64,000 bases of DNA, from the NCBI RefSeq assembly GCF_000317065.1, contig NC_019701.1, positions 1,612,001-1,676,000 of the forward strand, in the 5' to 3' direction. This document shows, piece by piece, positions 57,061 through 64,000 of the stretch. The notes under the pieces were generated by a model. That model was given only the letters and a program-made list of their open reading frames with translations, ran no database searches and was not told the origin of the DNA. Every line of letters begins with the position of its first letter. Position 1 is the first letter of the stretch. This stretch comes from Pseudanabaena sp. PCC 7367. GTDB taxonomy: Bacteria; Cyanobacteriota; Cyanobacteriia; Pseudanabaenales; Pseudanabaenaceae. A program made the translations under genes and the position numbers.

Positions 57061-57087
57061 AAATAAACCGCCCATAGATAGGCGGTT
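57061..57087 (-). terminator. Terminator of glnA
   Basis: On the minus strand AACCGCC pairs with GGCGGTT (seven pairs, eight-base loop) and is followed by a TATTT run. It lies about 42 bases after the glnA stop, before the fur promoter region, and fits an intrinsic terminator for glnA. Confidence 0.7.
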
Positions 57088-57128
57088 AGGGGTGTTTACT
57101 TTTATTGACAATAAATCAGGAGATTTGC

Positions 57129-58550
57129 TTAGATGTCGTAGTAAAGCTCAAACTCATAGGGATGAGGACGAATATTTACTGGCAGAGCTTCATTATCAAG
57201 CTTGTAGGAAATCCAAGTTTGAATAAAGTCTTCCGTAAACACATCGCCAGCCAAGAGGAAGTCATGGTCTTTCTCTAGGTTAGACAATGCTTCCATCAGC
57301 GATCCAGGTGTGGAAGGAACCTTAGCCAATTCTTCTGGCGAAAGTTCATAAATATCCACATCGAGCGCTTCGCCAGGATGGATTTGATTTTTGATCCCGT
57401 CGATTCCAGCCATCAACATGGCCGCAAATGCCAAGTATGGGTTACAGGATGGATCAGGACAACGGAACTCTAGGCGCTTGGCTTTGGGATTGGGGCCAGA
57501 CAGGGGAATCCGCACTGAAGCCGATCGATTACCTTGCGAGTAGGCCAGGTTCACCGGAGCTTCAAAGCCAGGTACCAATCGCTTGAAGGAGTTGGTCGAA
57601 GGATTGGTGAGTGCCAATACGGCAGGAGCATGCTTGAGCAAACCACCGATGTAGTAGAGGGCAGTTTGGCTTAGACCAGCATATTGATCGCCAGCAAAAG
57701 TGGGTTGACCATCTTTCCAGACCGATTGGTGGGTGTGCATACCGGTGCCATTGTCACCAAATAATGGCTTAGGCATGAAAGTTACGGTTTTGCCATACTT
57801 TCTACCTACGTTCTTACAAACATACTTGTAGGTCATCACCGAGTCAGCGGCAGCAACCAAAGTCGAGAACTTAATCCCCAGCTCAGCTTGACCACCGGTG
57901 GCTACTTCATGGTGATGTTTTTCGATCGGCACGCCGCACTTTGCCATCGTCAATAGCATTTCAGTCCGGATATCTTGATAGGTATCGAGTGGCGCTACTG
58001 GGAAATAGCCCTGCTTGTTGCGCAGTTTGTAGCCCAGGTTGCCGCCGGGTTCCTCTCTGCCCATGTTCCAAAGACCTTCAGAGGAGTCCACCTTGTAGTA
58101 ACCAGTGTTCATGCTGGACTGATAGGCGACGCTATCAAAGATGAAGAATTCTGGTTCGGGGCCAAAGAAAGCTGTGTCACCAATACCAGTGGAGGTAAGA
58201 TACTCGATCGCCTTATTAGCAACAACGCGAGGGCAGCGCTCATATGGTTGGCCAGTGCGAGGCTCTTTGATTGAGCAAATCATGCTCAGGGTCGGCTCTT
58301 CCATAAATGGATCGATCCAAGCGGTAGTGGGATCGGGCACCATGGTCATGTCAGAGTTGTTGATCGCCTTCCAGCCTCTAACACTGGAACCATCAAAGGC
58401 AATACCATCAGTAAATACGTCTTCATCAATCAGGCTGACGTGAAAAGAGCAGTGTTGCCAGATACCTGGCATATCAATGAACTTAAGGTCAATGATTTGA
58501 ATGTTCTGCTCTTTTATCATTTGCAGAACTTCTTGGGGGGTCTGAGCCAT
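57129..58550 (-). CDS. glnA: Glutamine synthetase type I
   Basis: This enzyme makes glutamine from glutamate, ammonia and ATP, the main nitrogen entry step. The 473 residues match GlnA type [20 protein letters not shown] is followed by [24 protein letters not shown] and the catalytic-region [13 protein letters not shown] (here [13 protein letters not shown]). The [21 protein letters not shown] stretch and the end LYYDI are also typical. A lysine/tyrosine site like the adenylylation loop is not evident, consistent with cyanobacterial control by small inactivating proteins (none encoded here). ATG at 58550, behind an NtcA-type promoter. Confidence 0.97.
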   Translation of the reverse strand: MAQTPQEVLQMIKEQNIQIIDLKFIDMPGIWQHCSFHVSLIDEDVFTDGIAFDGSSVRGWKAINNSDMTMVPDPTTAWIDPFMEEPTLSMICSIKEPRTGQPYERCPRVVANKAIEYLTSTGIGDTAFFGPEPEFFIFDSVAYQSSMNTGYYKVDSSEGLWNMGREEPGGNLGYKLRNKQGYFPVAPLDTYQDIRTEMLLTMAKCGVPIEKHHHEVATGGQAELGIKFSTLVAAADSVMTYKYVCKNVGRKYGKTVTFMPKPLFGDNGTGMHTHQSVWKDGQPTFAGDQYAGLSQTALYYIGGLLKHAPAVLALTNPSTNSFKRLVPGFEAPVNLAYSQGNRSASVRIPLSGPNPKAKRLEFRCPDPSCNPYLAFAAMLMAGIDGIKNQIHPGEALDVDIYELSPEELAKVPSTPGSLMEALSNLEKDHDFLLAGDVFTEDFIQTWISYKLDNEALPVNIRPHPYEFELYYDI

Positions 58551-58572
58551 ATGTGTCCTTTGTATTTCAGTT

Positions 58573-58586
58573 GTAGGCTTATCTAC
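58573..58586 (-). promoter_or_regulatory. Second NtcA-type palindrome in the glnA leader
   Basis: GTAGATAAGCCTAC (minus strand) is another perfect GTA-N8-TAC. It lies just downstream of the predicted transcription start and 23 bases before the ATG. Its centre is 51 bases from the first site. The place is unsuited to activation; NtcA bound here could block transcription. A chance match is possible. Confidence 0.45.
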
Positions 58587-58595
58587 AGTTGATTT

Positions 58596-58637
58596 ATGTT
58601 AAGGACGATAGGTGTGGCATTTTGTAACTTTCAATAC
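58596..58637 (-). promoter_or_regulatory. NtcA-activated promoter of glnA
   Basis: On the minus strand GTATTGAAAGTTAC is a perfect GTA-N8-TAC NtcA site (58624-58637). It is followed after exactly 22 bases by TAACAT (58596-58601), a TAN3T -10 box. This is the class II NtcA layout. Transcription should start near 58589, giving a leader of about 40 bases. Confidence 0.85.
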
Positions 58638-58972
58638 AAACCAGTTCATACAGGCAATATTAAGAATAATTGTTTTAGATTTTGTTAATTATTCGCCAGT
58701 ATTCTTGATCGGCGATCGGCAATTTTGACTAAGCTATTTAACGGCTGATTACGATGGTTTCCGAGCAGTTTGGTTATGCTGATGGTCAGGACAACCAGAT
58801 ATAACAGATACAAAAAGAAATGTAAAAATACCTCAGTAAATTAACTCTGGGTGGGGAATTAGGAGTCAAGGGCGATCGCTTTATCCCTGAATGCCATGAT
58901 TTGACTAACTTAAAATATCTAGCCAATTGATTTAGGTTTTTTGATTATTAATATTGCCGTCTTTAAACCAAG

Positions 58973-59563
58973 CTAGTCTCTAAAAGCAATCCGGCCTTGC
59001 TGCGGCAATCGAAACAACACAAACGAGGCCAAATAAAAGCAATAGATCGTCAGGCCAATGATGCCCCATACCCCAAGATTGCCAGTGGGAATATTGGTAT
59101 GGAAAAGCGCTTTGAACGCCATTGGTGGCTCAAACCAGATTTTACAAGTTGCACCCAACTGCGCTGCCGGCACAAATGCACAGCCAATGAAAGCAATGCT
59201 AATGCCAGTGCCAACCAGTTTATAGGCTGTCATCGCCCAGCGCCAAATTTGATAGAGGGGCTTGATTGCGCCTCTAGTGGTTTCAATATCTTCGTTGATG
59301 TCCTGCCAGAACCAGAGCGAGAGCGGGATCAAGATTCGTGCGGCTAAGCTGGTCAAAAAACTAATTGGTAGCCCACCAATCATTAGATACACCGTGATCG
59401 CCAATAGGCTAGCCACGCGCCAATAGATCACCAGCGATCGCCGGATCGCCACTGCATTAACGCGGAATGCCCAGACCAGCAACACCAGGGGCAAAAAAAC
59501 CGTAAACAGTACGGCGAGGCGAAAATCTGTCCAAACTAATTGTCTAACGAGGGATTCCATCAT
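58973..59563 (-). CDS. DUF3177 family membrane protein
   Basis: A 196-residue protein with about five membrane helices (LAVLFTVFLPLVLLVWAF; SLLAITVYLMIGGLPISFL; TAYKLVGTGISIAFIGCAFV; GIIGLTIYCFYLASFVLF). The family is found mainly in cyanobacteria and its function is unknown. The DIETTRGAIKPLYQIWRW part is a conserved soluble loop. ATG at 59563 (a second ATG follows directly). The 422-base gap to glnA (58551-58972) holds the glnA promoter and otherwise only AT-rich sequence. Confidence 0.8.
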   Translation of the reverse strand: MMESLVRQLVWTDFRLAVLFTVFLPLVLLVWAFRVNAVAIRRSLVIYWRVASLLAITVYLMIGGLPISFLTSLAARILIPLSLWFWQDINEDIETTRGAIKPLYQIWRWAMTAYKLVGTGISIAFIGCAFVPAAQLGATCKIWFEPPMAFKALFHTNIPTGNLGVWGIIGLTIYCFYLASFVLFRLPQQGRIAFRD

Positions 59564-59801
59564 ATTTTGCTAATGCTGGCTATGGGGCGATTAATTTAAC
59601 CGATCAGGCGATCGGGCTATGTAATAGGCGTTTATCGGGCTTTTAAGTATAACTCTACAATCAGCAGCAGAAAATAGAAAATACGGCGATCGTTACGCCC
59701 CACTTAAATAATTCAATATAATTCAGTGCATTGACAAAGCTAACTCGATCGCCACTATGGCAATTTAGCTAGATCGCCTAGATCGCAAGGTAAAGATAAA
59801 G

Positions 59802-59875
59802 GGTGGATGACGGGGGTCGAACCCGCGAATGGAGGAATCACAATCCTCTGCCTTAACCACTTGGCTACACCCACC
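59802..59875 (-). tRNA. trnH: tRNA-His (GTG anticodon)
   Basis: A 74-base cloverleaf reads from GGTGGGT (acceptor, with the extra 5' G at position -1 pairing with C73) through AGCCAAGTGGTTAAGGC (D arm). The anticodon arm is AGAGGA-TTGTGAT-TCCTC, anticodon GTG, and the T arm is GCGGGTTCGACCCCCGT. The acceptor closes with one G-T pair. The extra G pairing with C73 is the hallmark of tRNA-His. CCA is not encoded. Confidence 0.95.
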
Positions 59876-60161
59876 ATAGCTGCAGTTAAAAATTATAGCA
59901 AAAATCTTTACTGGTTTACATGTTGTGTTCAATTTAGGCGCGATTTAATTGGGTTGTTCTTGATAGAAGCGATGAAACGCAATTATGCAAGTCACCTTAT
60001 CGGGCATTTCAACTTGGCATAAATACACCCAATCTTAATTTGTAAAATCAAGCGCTAGCCATATTTACCGTTTCGCTGCATATTGATTGTCTCTGAATCT
60101 TAAAACAGCTAGCTGCTATATGCGCGCCTAGACAAAAAGAGCCACCTTAAAACCATCACCC

Positions 60162-61082
60162 ATGCCTATCAGTCGATCAACTAACTTAACCACTTTCCCA
60201 CCTAACTTAGCCCCAGGCCAAAAGGTCTGTGTAGTTGCCCCCAGTGGCGCATTATATGAGCAAGAAAAATTTCAACAGGGGGCGCAGATATGGCGCGATC
60301 GCGGTTATCAGGTAGAAATCCCGGCCACGCTCGTTAAGTCGCATGGCTACCTGGCTGGAGATGACCAGTATCGTCGGCAGCAATTAAGATCAGCTTGGAA
60401 TGATCCTGAATGTGTGGCGATCGTCTGTGCCAGAGGTGGATATGGCGCAACTAGATTATTAGAGGATTGGCATTGGCAAAATTTACAGCCAGAACCAAAA
60501 TGGCTGATTGGCTTTTCGGATATTACGGCGTTGTTGTGGGCTTGGCAGGCAAATCTAGGCATTGGTGGACTCCATGCCCCTTTGTTAACCACGATCGCGG
60601 CGGAACCCCATTGGTCGCAAGCATTAATGTTTGATTGGTTAGAGGGCAAGCGCGATCAACACAAACTAATCGGCCAGGGCTGGGGCAATGTGGCAGAAGG
60701 AATTTTGCTGCCTGGGAACCTGACTGTGGCCACTAATTTATTAAATACCAGCTTGTGTCCTGATTTAGACCAAGTGATCCTGGCGTTTGAAGATACTGGC
60801 GAGGCTCCCTACCGGGTCGATCGGATGTTGACCTATTGGCGCATGACTGGTGCATTGGCAAAAGTAGTTGGGATCGCACTGGGGCAGTTCGACCATGTGC
60901 CCTTATCTGCAAATCGACCTAACTGGCAGATGGAGCAGGTGTGGCGCGATCGTTTGGCTGATTTAAATATTCCCGTTGTAACTAATCTCCAATTTGGTCA
61001 TGGGTCACCAAATATGGCCTTGCCCGTAGGTTGTCAGGCCAGGATCGACGGGGCGGCAGGTGAGTTGAGTTTTTGGCGCTAA
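60162..61082 (+). CDS. S66 family LD-carboxypeptidase-like protein
   Basis: A 306-residue member of the S66 peptidase family, which includes LD-carboxypeptidase A (peptidoglycan tetrapeptide trimming and recycling) and MccF-type immunity peptidases. The nucleophile Ser is in LIGFSDITALL, Glu in AFEDTGEAPYRVDRML, and the charge-relay His in FGHGSPNMALPVG. There is no signal peptide, so it is cytoplasmic, as expected for LdcA. A GxGGYGATRLL part (ARGGYGATRLL) is the conserved oxyanion region. ATG at 60162, 286 bases after tRNA-His on the other strand. Confidence 0.9.
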   Translation: MPISRSTNLTTFPPNLAPGQKVCVVAPSGALYEQEKFQQGAQIWRDRGYQVEIPATLVKSHGYLAGDDQYRRQQLRSAWNDPECVAIVCARGGYGATRLLEDWHWQNLQPEPKWLIGFSDITALLWAWQANLGIGGLHAPLLTTIAAEPHWSQALMFDWLEGKRDQHKLIGQGWGNVAEGILLPGNLTVATNLLNTSLCPDLDQVILAFEDTGEAPYRVDRMLTYWRMTGALAKVVGIALGQFDHVPLSANRPNWQMEQVWRDRLADLNIPVVTNLQFGHGSPNMALPVGCQARIDGAAGELSFWR

Positions 61083-61350
61083 TGGCGCTAATCCAGCAAA
61101 TTAGCGGACTAGTGAATCAGGAATAGTTGTCATCACTTCATCACAATTCTTACTTGGCCTACCCCACAGTCGATCGCCGAGGTGTGAGAATCGATCGACG
61201 CATCGACATAATGCATTTATTTCATTAATTCCATGCATACCTGTGGCTAAGGTTAAGCAACTGTGACTGGGAATACAAACTTACAAGTTCATCAAGTTTT
61301 TGATAGAGGCAAAGTAAATTTTGAACCAGTATTGTTGTGGAGCCAAGACG

Positions 61351-61995
61351 ATGTCACTAAAGGTCAAGTTATTAGAGGACAGTTTCGATCGGATCAAACC
61401 CAAAGCCAGAGCATTTAGCGCCAGTTTTTATCACAATCTATTTGAGATGTATCCAGTCGCAAAGCCGCTGTTTGCGAATACAGATATGATCGCGCAGCGA
61501 GAAAAGTTGATTAAGTCTCTGGTGCTGGTGACCAGCAATTTACGATCGCCAGATGTTCTCACTGAAACGCTGGCAGGGCTGGGTAGTCGGCATGTTGAAT
61601 ATGGTGCACTGCCCGAACATTATCCCTTGGTCGGTAATGCTCTGCTAGCTACATTTGAGGAATATTTAGGCACAGCATGGACTGAAGAGGTCAAGCAAGC
61701 CTGGGTAGAAGCCTATGCGGCGATCACGGAGCTGATGCTAGAAGGTGCGGACTACGGGCAGGAAGAGGTAAGCCTGGAATCAGCGGTGCCAGAACCTACG
61801 CCTATTTCTTCTGAAAATCAGATCGCCTATGAAGCCCCAATTGCTGCTAGCTATGGCAGTTCTAAGCCTCCTAAGCCAAAGACTAACAAATACAATCAGG
61901 AAACCAAGGCTAGTGATGTGAATTGGCCAGTGGTTGGTGGTTTGCTGGGGGTTGGTGGCATCCTGATTGTGGTGATCTGGCTTAGTAATACTTAA
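61351..61995 (+). CDS. Single-domain globin with C-terminal membrane anchor
   Basis: A 214-residue protein. Residues 1-135 are a flavohemoglobin-type globin: B-helix SASFYHNLFEMYP with the B10 Tyr place, and F-helix GSRHVEYGALPEHYPLVGNA with the proximal His. A helix-rich end (AWVEAYAAITELMLEGADY) follows. Residues 140-190 are a Pro/Ser/Lys-rich linker and the last 20 (VVGGLLGVGGILIVVIWLSNT) a membrane helix. It may bind oxygen or nitric oxide at the membrane face. No reductase domain follows. I chose the ATG at 61351 at the globin start; a TTG at 61321 adds ten residues. Confidence 0.85.
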   Translation: MSLKVKLLEDSFDRIKPKARAFSASFYHNLFEMYPVAKPLFANTDMIAQREKLIKSLVLVTSNLRSPDVLTETLAGLGSRHVEYGALPEHYPLVGNALLATFEEYLGTAWTEEVKQAWVEAYAAITELMLEGADYGQEEVSLESAVPEPTPISSENQIAYEAPIAASYGSSKPPKPKTNKYNQETKASDVNWPVVGGLLGVGGILIVVIWLSNT

Positions 61996-61997
61996 AG

Positions 61998-62381
61998 CTA
62001 ATACTCAAAGCTGGATTCTAAGTTAGATCTAACCGGGCGATCGAAAAAATTTTTATCTTGGCCAGACTGATTGCCCAAGGCGATCGCCACCAGAAAAATT
62101 GCCACGAACAGGGCAAAAATTTGTGCAGCTACGATGATCCTAAAAACAGTCTGAAAACTGGACTTGCGGGTTTTATGTCGAAACAGTTTTTGCCCCAGAA
62201 TTGCGCCCAATGTGCCTCCCATTAATGTCAACAGGTGAAACGTATTCTCAGAGATACGCAGCCCTTTACGCTGGGCAGATTGCTTATCAAAGACATAGAG
62301 AACCAAAACCAGGCCATTGACCACCATCAGATAGGCGATCGCTAGCGCGATCCGATTCAACAGGGCTGGGGTGATGGCCAT
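61998..62381 (-). CDS. DUF1294 family membrane protein
   Basis: A 127-residue protein. The first helix (IALAIAYLMVVNGLVLVLYVFD) is followed by the family pattern DKQSAQRKGLRISENTFHLL, TLMGGTLGAILGQKLFRHKT and KSSFQTVF, and then a second helix pair (IIVAAQIFALFVAIFLVAI). The function is unknown. ATG at 62381. It converges on the globin gene, two bases from its stop codon. Confidence 0.85.
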   Translation of the reverse strand: MAITPALLNRIALAIAYLMVVNGLVLVLYVFDKQSAQRKGLRISENTFHLLTLMGGTLGAILGQKLFRHKTRKSSFQTVFRIIVAAQIFALFVAIFLVAIALGNQSGQDKNFFDRPVRSNLESSFEY

Positions 62382-62415
62382 AACTTCAAAATGGGGGCAT
62401 GGGGGTTTGTTCTTC

Positions 62416-62450
62416 TGATGTTTGATGTTTGATGTTTGATGTTTGATACT
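62416..62450. repeat. 7-base tandem repeat (TGATGTT)
   Basis: Four perfect copies plus a partial one in the 331-base gap (62382-62712) between DUF1294 and the Excalibur gene. Short heptamer repeats are typical of several cyanobacterial genomes. The rest of the gap is AT-rich with no gene seen. Confidence 0.85.
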
Positions 62451-62712
62451 TAGTCCTATTTAATCCTATAGCTATTATATTTTTGGGACTGAATGCATAG
62501 ATATTCAAAGTAACCGCAGCAATATGTCAGATATTGATGGTTAGAAAAGCTAGAAACAATAAAAAAATGCAACTTTGCTTGCGATCAACTTTTTGAACTA
62601 ACTATGCTAGGGATTGTGCCCTGATTTTGTGGCTCCGTTTTCGTCTTGACCAGGCAGCCGTAAATTCAAAGTTTAATTGCGATCGATCGACTAACTTCGG
62701 CAAGTTACCAAT

Positions 62713-63456
62713 ATGGCCAAAAATTATTCCTCAGATCCAAACAATCGCCCGAAACCTGCGAAGCCATCTAAGCCTCAGCGGCCTAGTGATTCGGCTCAAA
62801 ATCGCAATCGCCCAGAAAAGCCAGTCAAAAACGAAGTTAGAAATCGATCCCAGGAATCATCGCTGTCTAGCAACTTGGAAAAAGCTGAAAACTTAGAACC
62901 ACAAATAGCCTATCAAGAATTATCAAACCAGGGACATGCGGTGTATCAAAAGCCAATCACCAAGGCCGACAGACGAAATCAAATGCTTGCCTTGTCGATC
63001 GAGATTGTGGTGGTAATTATGGTTGGTTTACTGGGGGCAAAGTTTTTATTCCCGCAATCGGTCGGTAATCTTAGTAATGAGAGCAATTTAGAGACAGGAA
63101 ATCTCAACCCTAGCGATCGTGGTGATGATGTATTTACCGACAACAATTTTGACAACAGTAATGATGTTGCAGTAGCGCAAGATAGCAACCTTTCCCTTAA
63201 TTGCCAAGACTTTGCTGTTAAAAAGGCTGCTCAATATGTCTTGAACTCGAACCCAAGCGATCCGTTTGGGCTCGATCGTGACAAGAATAACCTTGCCTGT
63301 GAGCGTTTACCTGAGGGCGATCGCCCCAACAAAGAAGATTTAAATTGTGATGATTTTATTGCGCAAAAAGCAGCCCAACATGTGCTGGAGCTAGACCCAA
63401 GTGATCCATTTGGGCTCGATCGGGATGGCAATAAGCTGGCCTGCGAAAGTCTATAA
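62713..63456 (+). CDS. Membrane protein with two Excalibur calcium-binding repeats
   Basis: A 247-residue protein. A long polar, Pro/Lys/Asn-rich N-terminal part is followed by one membrane helix (IEIVVVIMVGLLGAKFLF, about residues 95-112) and a linker. Two tandem Excalibur motifs end it: LNCQDFAVKKAAQYVL with DPFGLDRDKNNLACE, and LNCDDFIAQKAAQHVL with DPFGLDRDGNKLACE. Each has the paired Cys and the DxDxxxxxCE calcium-loop pattern. The DPFGLDRD part is also nearly identical in DNA, suggesting a recent internal duplication. Excalibur modules are probably extracytoplasmic. ATG at 62713. Confidence 0.8.
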   Translation: MAKNYSSDPNNRPKPAKPSKPQRPSDSAQNRNRPEKPVKNEVRNRSQESSLSSNLEKAENLEPQIAYQELSNQGHAVYQKPITKADRRNQMLALSIEIVVVIMVGLLGAKFLFPQSVGNLSNESNLETGNLNPSDRGDDVFTDNNFDNSNDVAVAQDSNLSLNCQDFAVKKAAQYVLNSNPSDPFGLDRDKNNLACERLPEGDRPNKEDLNCDDFIAQKAAQHVLELDPSDPFGLDRDGNKLACESL

Positions 63457-63556
63457 GCCCATATTAGGCAATAGTTACATAGCAGTAACTTGTATATTTT
63501 AAGATTTTAATTAGTTAGAGGTAGCCTAATAGCCTAAGTATGTAAAAATACTGCGC

Positions 63557-64000
63557 CTAAACCGCTTTGTTTTTTTGCTTTTCCTCATCGGCTGGTTCCG
63601 TAATGCGCTGGAACAAGTAGCCAGTACCTCTGGCGGTGAGGATTAATTCTGGATTACTAGGGTCTTCCTCTAGCTTGGCACGCAGGCGGGAAATATGGAC
63701 ATCGACCACTCTGGTATCAACGTGGCGCTCCGGTGTATAACCCCACACTTCTTGCAAAATGTCCGATCGAGAAAATGCCTCGCCCGACTTACCCACCAGC
63801 AGCTCTAGCAAGCTAAATTCCATCCCGGTCAGCCGAATCCGTTCATCGCCCTTATAAACCTGGCGCTTGTTTGTGTCGATCCGGATATTGCCAATTTGAA
63901 TCACCCCAGAACTGGGAATGCCAGAAGTGCCATTGCGTTCAACCCGGCGCAGCACCGATCGAATCCTGGCTTCTAGCTCCTTGGGCGAAAATGGCTTGAC
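63557..64000 (-). CDS. rpaB: Response regulator RpaB, C-terminal part
   Basis: The gene runs off the right edge of the window, so only its 3' part is seen. The visible reading frame starts with KPFSPKELEARIRSV at the end of the receiver. The OmpR-type winged helix follows: LTGMEFSLLELLVGKSGEAFSR, DILQEVWGYTPER, HVDTRVVDVHISRLRAKLEED and LTARGTGYLFQRI. These match RpaB (Ycf27), an essential cyanobacterial regulator of light-dependent genes that works with the kinase NblS. The kinase is not visible here. The last stop is a TAA at 63557. Confidence 0.9.
   Translation of the reverse strand, partial: VKPFSPKELEARIRSVLRRVERNGTSGIPSSGVIQIGNIRIDTNKRQVYKGDERIRLTGMEFSLLELLVGKSGEAFSRSDILQEVWGYTPERHVDTRVVDVHISRLRAKLEEDPSNPELILTARGTGYLFQRITEPADEEKQKNKAV

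Overview
The window looks like chromosome from a filamentous-type cyanobacterium. The octamer GCGATCGC (HIP1) and its CGATCG core occur throughout genes and spacers. The gene set is cyanobacterial: psb27, ycf51, rpaB/ycf27, a FurA-like regulator, glnA behind an NtcA-type promoter, DUF3177, DUF4912 and multi-PAS/GAF sensor kinases. The number of short tandem repeats and the family content fit a Pseudanabaena-like lineage, but that placement is inference. No IS element, prophage, CRISPR array or rRNA operon was seen. There is one tRNA gene, tRNA-His.

Layout. 0-4.3 kb: the end of scpB, small or secreted proteins, a membrane protein, a pair of small stress-type membrane proteins (GlsB/YeaQ and Pmp3) and an acetyltransferase. 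4.3-11.4 kb: purL, a PIN-nuclease two-gene unit without CGATCG sites, mnmE, cbiB and psb27, whose 3' end overlaps cbiB. 12-19 kb: a DUF4912 protein carrying an array of eight 78-bp in-frame repeats, a LysR regulator with a palindromic candidate operator, a protein with an exosortase-like tail, a VOC protein and ycf51. 19-37.9 kb: signalling genes (a 1779-residue kinase/ATPase/GAF/GGDEF protein and a 1346-residue PAS/GAF histidine kinase followed closely by a TldD/PmbA gene), with an Mrr nuclease, a pentapeptide protein, a transketolase-like enzyme, ubiX and a LapA-like membrane protein.

38-50 kb: a receiver-histidine kinase whose phosphoacceptor Asp is Glu, trpD, an exported flavoprotein, a gamma-glutamylcyclotransferase-like protein, a 55-residue small gene, an orphan N6-adenine methyltransferase, a lactate/glycolate permease, and an AT-rich pair made of a P-loop GTPase and a two-TM protein. 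50-64 kb: prolyl oligopeptidase, an acetyltransferase, aminopeptidase P, a PBP4-type carboxypeptidase coupled to a FurA-like regulator, glnA with two NtcA palindromes, DUF3177, tRNA-His, an S66 peptidase, a membrane-anchored globin, DUF1294, an Excalibur protein and the 3' part of rpaB.

The best candidates for something undescribed are the GTPase plus two-TM pair (48633-49984), the PIN nuclease with its 249-residue partner (6759-8001), and the DUF4912 repeat protein (12127-14277). The most solid regulatory observation is the glnA promoter: GTA-N8-TAC, 22 bases, TAACAT, with a second GTA-N8-TAC palindrome inside the predicted leader.
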